From contig CANTWP010000068.1 in the NCBI GenBank assembly GCA_947853245.1, forward strand, positions 1 to 10,406: 10,406 nucleotides of DNA. Reading direction: 5' to 3'. The position numbers and the translations under genes are program-made. Shown in pieces: positions 7,019 through 10,406 of the stretch (positions are counted from its first letter, which is position 1; every line of letters begins with the position of its first letter). The notes under the pieces were generated by a model. That model saw only the letters and a list, made by a program, of their open reading frames with translations. It was not told the DNA's origin and did no database searches. The DNA comes from an uncultured Bacilli bacterium. GTDB taxonomy: Bacteria; Bacillota_I; Bacilli_A; RF39; UBA660.

Positions 7019-7882
7019 ATGAAGAATGAAATTGTAATATTTGAAAATTAAACTGTTAAACTTGAAGTAAATATGAGAGATGAAACGGTTTGGCTTACTC
7101 AAGCACAAATGGCTAAGTTATTTGAAAAATATAGAAAGACAATAACAAGGCATATCCAAAATATTTATAAAAATGGAGAGCTTGAAGAGAATCAAGTGTG
7201 GTCGTTTTTTGAGCATACTGCAAATGATAAAAAAACTATATTGTACAATATTACAATTTAGATATGATTATTAGTGTTGGTTATAGAGTACATTCAAACA
7301 ATGGTGTTCTATTTAGAAAAGACAATTAAACTGATTGATATTGCTGGAAGAATAGATAATAATTTGAATGGTGATGAGTTTCAGGAGATAATTAAAGTAA
7401 TTAATAATTATTCACATGCTTTGAATTTGTTAGATAAATATGATCATAAAATTTTTGATAAACCTAAAGGTGTTTTCAGTAATAAGAAGATCAAATATAA
7501 GGATTGTATAAGTATAATTAATAATTTAAAATTTAATAGTAATAGTGATTTATTTGCACTCGAAAGAAATAGAGGACTTGAAGCAATTATCGGAAATATT
7601 TATCAGTCATTTGGGAATTAAGATGTTTATCCAACTATTCAAGAAAAAGCTGCCAATTTCTTATATTTAATTATCAAAAATCATATTTTCATAGATGGAA
7701 ATAAAAGAATTGCTGCAACATTATTTATCTACTTTTTAGACTTTTATAATATTTTATATAAAGATAAAACACCAGTTATTGATAATAACACTTTAGTCGC
7801 AATAACTTTATTAGTAGCGCAATCTAATCCTAAAGAAAAAGAAGTACTAATTGATTTGGTTATGAATTTCTTAAATGAATAA
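7019..7882 (+). pseudogene. Dead RhuM-Fic fusion gene
   Basis: The N-terminal half is a RhuM-family domain (TVWLTQAQMAKLF, then TRHIQNIYKNGEL, FFEHTAND, and in another frame LDMIISVGYRV). The C-terminal half is a Fic/Doc-type domain with HIFIDGNKR (7682-7708) as the active-site motif. Fic enzymes transfer AMP or phosphate to proteins; the role of RhuM-Fic fusions is unclear to me, though they are typical accessory genes. A strong AGGAGG (7007-7012) precedes ATG 7019. Lesions: TAA at codon 11 (7049-7051); an 8-bp imperfect tandem duplication (TACAATAT/TACAATTT, 7244-7259) that shifts the frame and leads to TAG; a probable deletion at 7312-7320 that shifts the frame back and removes roughly 20-30 residues; and TAA at 7619-7621 shortly before the Fic motif. 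It sits between the metG terminator and the tatD region, an accessory insertion into otherwise core genes. Confidence 0.88.
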
Positions 7883-7960
7883 AGCTTTATATGAAGAATT
7901 AATTGACGTTTTGTTCTATAATAAACATTGTTGAAACTTCTTTATATATCTAGATTATTC

Positions 7961-7979
7961 TTTACATAAAAAGTGTAAA
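7961..7979. repeat. Small inverted repeat TTTACA-N7-TGTAAA
   Basis: Two 6-base arms are separated by seven bases, about 27 bases upstream of the -35 box of the 56-residue ORF. It could be an operator. It is short and AT-rich, so chance is quite possible. The rest of 7883-8006 shows nothing I can name. Confidence 0.3.
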
Positions 7980-8006
7980 ATGTCGAAATTTTTATATGTT
8001 TTTTCT

Positions 8007-8035
8007 TTTACTAGTCATATTAAATATGCTATAGT
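8007..8035 (+). promoter_or_regulatory. Promoter of the 56-residue membrane peptide gene
   Basis: -35 TTTACT (8007-8012), 17-base spacer, extended -10 TGC-TATAGT (8027-8035). The ribosome site AAGAGGG and ATG 8070 follow at normal distances. Confidence 0.55.
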
Positions 8036-8069
8036 AGATTTGTATAGTAAAGAATAAGAGGGATTAAAC

Positions 8070-8240
8070 ATGTCGCTAGATGGCAATAAAGATGTATGCT
8101 TTATTGTAGTAGCAGTCTGCTTTCTTATGTGTGTTGTAATATTTAATATGATAATAGACTTTAAAATAATAGATGTATTTTATATTATTGGTTGTATCAT
8201 ATTCTTGGTAAGATTTTTGTATTTAAGATTTACTTTGTAA
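8070..8240 (+). CDS. Small hypothetical two-helix membrane protein (56 residues)
   Basis: I do not recognise a family. The frame starts at ATG 8070 behind AAGAGGG (8056-8062) and ends in TAA at 8238-8240. After a polar start (MSLDGNKD) come two hydrophobic stretches: residues ~9-28 (CFIVVAVCFLMCVVIF and following) and ~34-50 (IDVFYIIGCIIFLV), separated by a short segment with Asp and Lys. The end is basic (RFLYLRFTL), which suggests that end faces the cytoplasm. Four Cys residues lie in or near the membrane segments. A plausible promoter and ribosome site support expression. The tatD promoter -35 region overlaps its stop codon. Its position beside a dead RhuM-Fic gene makes it either part of the same accessory insertion or an independent small protein. 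Confidence 0.6.
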   Translation: MSLDGNKDVCFIVVAVCFLMCVVIFNMIIDFKIIDVFYIIGCIIFLVRFLYLRFTL

Positions 8241-8262
8241 AATTATATCATTATGGTATAAT
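8235..8262 (+). promoter_or_regulatory. Promoter of tatD
   Basis: Extended -10 TGG-TATAAT (8254-8262) with a weak -35 TTGTAA (8235-8240) at 16 bases. The predicted start near 8269 leaves a leader of about nine bases, almost all of it the ribosome site GGTGAT. Confidence 0.65.
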
Positions 8263-8277
8263 TTTTTTGGTGATTTT

Positions 8278-9039
8278 ATGTTAATAGATACACATTGTCA
8301 TTTAAGTAAAAATGATTATGAAAATTTAGAAGAAGTAATTAGTCAGATGAAAGAAAATACAATTATAACTAGTGGTGTTAGTCTTGAAACCAACAAAGAA
8401 GTTTTAAAGTTATGTCAAGAATATTCTAATATATATGGAACAATTGGAATACATCCTGAAGAAATAAATAATATAACAGAAGAAGATTTTATTTTTTTAG
8501 AAGAACATATTAATGATCCTAAAGTAGTTGGAATTGGTGAAATAGGTCTTGATTATTATTGGGTTAAAGATAATAAAGAAGACCAACAAAGAGTTTTCAT
8601 AAGACAGTTAGAACTTGCTAAAAAGTATAATAAACCGGTAGTAATTCATTCTAGAGATTCTATTCAAGATACATATGATATCTTAAAAAGTATGAATCTA
8701 AATATACCTATTGATATTCATTGTTATAGCTCTAGTTTAGAAATGGCTAGAGAGTTTATAAAATTGGGTGCTAGACTTGGTATTGGTGGTGTTTTAACAT
8801 TTAAAAATTCTGATAAATTAAAAGAGATAGTAGATAATATAGATTTAAAACATTTGTTATTAGAAACAGACAGTCCTTATTTGGCTCCAGAGCCAATTAG
8901 GGGTACGAAGAATGTACCTTTTAATACATATTTTGTGGCGAAAAAAATATCAGAAATTAAGGGATTAACAGTTGATGAAGTGTTAAAAATTACCAGTGAA
9001 AATGCGATCTCACAATTTGACTTACCAATTAAACTATGA
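8278..9039 (+). CDS. tatD: TatD family metal-dependent hydrolase (DNase)
   Basis: TatD proteins are cytoplasmic TIM-barrel metallohydrolases with 3'-5' exonuclease activity on DNA and RNA, linked to repair and RNA quality control. All metal ligands are visible in 253 residues: H6 and H8 in THCHL, E88 in GIGEIGLDYYW, H124 in PVVIHSRDS, H148 in DIHCY, and D198 in LLETDSPYLAP. The length is typical. The start is ATG 8278 with the ribosome site GGTGAT at 8269-8274. It ends in TGA, 33 bases before the start of the 3D-domain gene in the same frame, so the two are probably co-transcribed. This matches the tatD-yabE pair of Bacillus. The family is certain; the orthologue name (TatD rather than YcfH-like) is conventional. 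Confidence 0.95.
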   Translation: MLIDTHCHLSKNDYENLEEVISQMKENTIITSGVSLETNKEVLKLCQEYSNIYGTIGIHPEEINNITEEDFIFLEEHINDPKVVGIGEIGLDYYWVKDNKEDQQRVFIRQLELAKKYNKPVVIHSRDSIQDTYDILKSMNLNIPIDIHCYSSSLEMAREFIKLGARLGIGGVLTFKNSDKLKEIVDNIDLKHLLLETDSPYLAPEPIRGTKNVPFNTYFVAKKISEIKGLTVDEVLKITSENAISQFDLPIKL

Positions 9040-9072
9040 TACCATTATCTTGTGTACGCAAGAGGTGACAAG

Positions 9073-9774
9073 ATGAGTATATATTTTATAAATATAATAA
9101 AAGACATCTTTGCTACTTTAATTATTACTACGTTTTCTTTATTAGGTGGTAGTGTTAAAGAAAAGGAAATTAGTGTTATAAATCAAGAAAATCACAATTA
9201 TTTTACGATAGTAACTACTATAGATGCTCATAAAGATACAATTAAGTATAATAGTAAGCTTCCTTCAAATAAAACAAATGTAATTGTTGAAGGAGTAGAT
9301 GGAGTTTCTTATATTGATTCAGATGGCACTTTAAAAGTATTAAAAGAACGTGTAGATGGTATTATTGAAGTTGGTACAGGTCCAAATGGTGAATATAATG
9401 GTATAACAACTGGTTATGGCGCAGATTGTCCTGGATGTTCTGGAACTGTTGCTTGTAGAACTAGAGAAGGTAAATATATTAATTTAGTAAATGATGGTGT
9501 GTATTATAAAGATCAACAATATGGTGATGTTCGTATAGTAGCGGCTGATCATACTTTATTTAGCTGTGGAACAATTATAGAAGTAAATAATGGTCGACAG
9601 GATCCGTTTCTTGCTATAGTACTGGATACAGGAATAGATATGCGTAGAGCTTGGCGAAATCAAGGAGTAGCGCATTTAGATATAGCATTTATTACTGAAA
9701 GCGATCCTGGAACTTATGCAGTAACTGTTAAAAATAACGGTGCTAAATTTAGTGTTCAACGTTGGGGTTGGTAA
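9073..9774 (+). CDS. yabE: Secreted or membrane-anchored 3D-domain protein (YabE-like)
   Basis: The C-terminal ~110 residues are a 3D domain (a double-psi barrel related to lytic transglycosylase MltA), acting on peptidoglycan at the cell surface. The key acidic residues are in VAADHTLF (D159), AIVLDTG (D185) and HLDIAF (D203); the motif CGTIIEV lies between. Residues ~4-25 are hydrophobic (signal or anchor helix). The middle ends in VDGIIEVGTGP, reminiscent of the G5-domain end that precedes 3D domains in YabE/Rpf-like proteins, but a full G5 domain is not evident, so this is a short form (233 residues against over 400 in Bacillus). A CPGCSGTVAC cluster adds three Cys (119, 122, 128) to C165, possibly disulfides. 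I chose ATG 9073, five bases after GAGGTGA; an in-frame start at 9052 lacks such a site. Its place between tatD and ksgA supports the YabE assignment. Confidence 0.85.
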   Translation: MSIYFINIIKDIFATLIITTFSLLGGSVKEKEISVINQENHNYFTIVTTIDAHKDTIKYNSKLPSNKTNVIVEGVDGVSYIDSDGTLKVLKERVDGIIEVGTGPNGEYNGITTGYGADCPGCSGTVACRTREGKYINLVNDGVYYKDQQYGDVRIVAADHTLFSCGTIIEVNNGRQDPFLAIVLDTGIDMRRAWRNQGVAHLDIAFITESDPGTYAVTVKNNGAKFSVQRWGW

Positions 9775-9805
9775 ATACTTTCATTAGAATAAAGAGGTTG
9801 TTAAT

Positions 9806-10213
9806 ATGGAGCGTGAAAAAGCTTTAGCTCTTATGGGCGGGGTATTAGGCGGATTAGCAGTTATTTTTGTATCTGTCTTATTGGTTGTAATTTTTTAAAG
9901 TCATACCTATTATTTTTCTGTTTTTCTTCCTTTAGGAGTAATAGGAGGTTATGCAATAGCGAAAGTGAAAAAATATGAAAAACTTCCTTTAGTTATATGT
10001 TTAATTATAGTTGTATTGATTACTCTTTTACAATTTATTATAGATCCATTAGTTGAATTATATATAACTAATGGTGTAATATCTTATAATGACTTTATTG
10101 CTTTATATTCAACTGATGGCTATATTAAAGAACTACTTCATCATTATGTGTATATCATTGTATTCAATTTATTCTGGGCATTCTTAATTCTACATAGTTT
10201 ATTACGATATTAA
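9806..10213 (+). pseudogene. Small membrane protein gene interrupted by a TAA
   Basis: I do not recognise the family. From ATG 9806 (GAGG at 9794-9797) one frame runs to TAA 10211-10213, broken only by TAA 9896-9898 at codon 31. The first 30 residues are a hydrophobic helix (GGVLGGLAVIFVSVLLVVIF). After the stop the frame goes on with a second helix (YYFSVFLPLGVIGGYAIA), a basic linker, a third helix (LVICLIIVVLITLLQFII), a polar segment, and a fourth helix near the end (VYIIVFNLFWAFLIL). A four-helix, 135-residue protein with one nonsense mutation is the simplest reading. The alternative is two separate small proteins, the second from GTG 9965, but its nearest AGGAGG (9943-9948) is 16 bases away. 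It follows the 3D-domain gene by about 30 bases, probably in the same operon. Confidence 0.6.
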
Positions 10214-10243
10214 CCCTTTAAATTATTAAATAAATATTAAAAT

Positions 10244-10266
10244 AAAGAAGGTAACTTCTTTTTTTT
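10244..10266 (+). terminator. Terminator before ksgA
   Basis: A 7-bp stem AAAGAAG / CTTCTTT with a GTAA tetraloop is followed by further T. The last two T are the first bases of the ksgA -35 box. Confidence 0.75.
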
Positions 10267-10293
10267 GACGTGTAATTTCTCGTATGATATAAT
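10265..10293 (+). promoter_or_regulatory. Promoter of ksgA/rsmA
   Basis: -35 TTGACG (10265-10270), 17-base spacer, extended -10 TGA-TATAAT (10285-10293). This is the best promoter in the window. The predicted start near 10300 gives a leader of about 12 bases with GGTGAT as ribosome site. Confidence 0.88.
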
Positions 10294-10311
10294 AACTATG
10301 TTGGTGATTTT

Positions 10312-10406
10312 ATGGAATATTCTCCTAAAAAAATGAAAGAATTATTAGATAAACATGGCTTTTTTTTAAAGAAGAAATTTGGTCAAAATTTTATTATTGA
10401 TGAAAA
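10312..10406 (+). CDS. rsmA: 16S rRNA dimethyladenosine transferase (5' end only)
   Basis: KsgA/RsmA dimethylates two adjacent adenines near the 3' end of 16S rRNA during small-subunit assembly, using SAM. Only 31 full codons lie in the window. The N-terminal signature KKKFGQNFIID matches the family KKxLGQNFLxD that begins the SAM-binding domain. The start is ATG 10312, behind GGTGAT, with a strong promoter. The position after tatD and the 3D-domain gene agrees with Bacillus gene order and supports the call despite the short piece. Confidence 0.9.
   Translation, partial: MEYSPKKMKELLDKHGFFLKKKFGQNFIIDE

Noticed and set aside
7903..7922. TTGACG ... TATAAT as a promoter downstream of RhuM-Fic
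   Set aside because: The two boxes are only eight bases apart, far from the 16-18 needed, and no good -35 lies at the right distance from TATAAT 7917-7922.
9052..9072. Earlier start for the 3D-domain protein at 9052
   Set aside because: It would put charged residues before the signal helix and has no ribosome site; GAGGTGA directly precedes ATG 9073.
1..10406. CRISPR arrays, tRNA or rRNA genes, insertion-sequence ends, phage or defence clusters
   Set aside because: I saw no regularly spaced repeats, no cloverleaf-type gene, no transposase frame with terminal repeats and no cluster of defence genes. The only accessory item is the dead RhuM-Fic gene.

Overview
The window is AT-rich DNA (roughly 70% A+T by eye) from a low-GC Gram-positive bacterium (Bacillota). 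The gene set and order (mfd, a sporulation sigma factor, CBS-type pyrophosphatase, spoVT, T-box-dut-metG, tatD, a yabE-like 3D-domain gene, ksgA) recall the metS-tatD-yabE-ksgA and mfd-spoVT neighbourhoods of Bacillus and Clostridium. The low GC, short intergenic gaps and gene decay suggest an uncultured, host-associated lineage with a small genome (an Erysipelotrichia/RF39-like member of Bacilli is my guess, not shown by the sequence). The standard genetic code fits: intact genes encode Trp with TGG, and tatD ends in TGA.

Left part (1-2355): the 3' end of mfd (transcription-repair coupling factor) is followed by a hairpin terminator. Next comes a clearly broken sporulation sigma factor of the SigK/SigE type, with two nonsense codons and a one-base frameshift in an A tract. 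A bidirectional hairpin separates it from the convergent gene.

Middle part (2356-6960): a CBS/DRTGG-containing manganese-dependent pyrophosphatase on the minus strand is divergent from spoVT, which has a candidate forespore sigma-G-like promoter. Then comes an apparent operon of T-box riboswitch, dut (dUTPase) and metG (methionyl-tRNA synthetase). The T-box specifier can be read in two registers, UGG (Trp) or AUG (Met). The T-box UGGU bulge and the downstream metG favour Met. The operon ends in a strong terminator.

Right part (6961-10406): an accessory insertion between metG and tatD holds a dead RhuM-Fic fusion gene, whose individual lesions can be read from the sequence, and a 56-residue membrane peptide with its own promoter. 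TatD and a secreted 3D-domain (YabE-like) protein follow, then a small membrane-protein gene interrupted by a TAA. The start of ksgA/rsmA has a textbook promoter whose -35 box overlaps the upstream terminator's T tract. The rnmV (ribonuclease M5) gene often found between yabE and ksgA is not here.

I do not see a new defence or mobile system. The interesting points are the concentration of decaying genes (three in 10 kb, one of them a sporulation sigma factor beside an intact spoVT), the T-box register question, placement of dUTPase under probable Met-tRNA control, and consistent use of extended -10 promoters.
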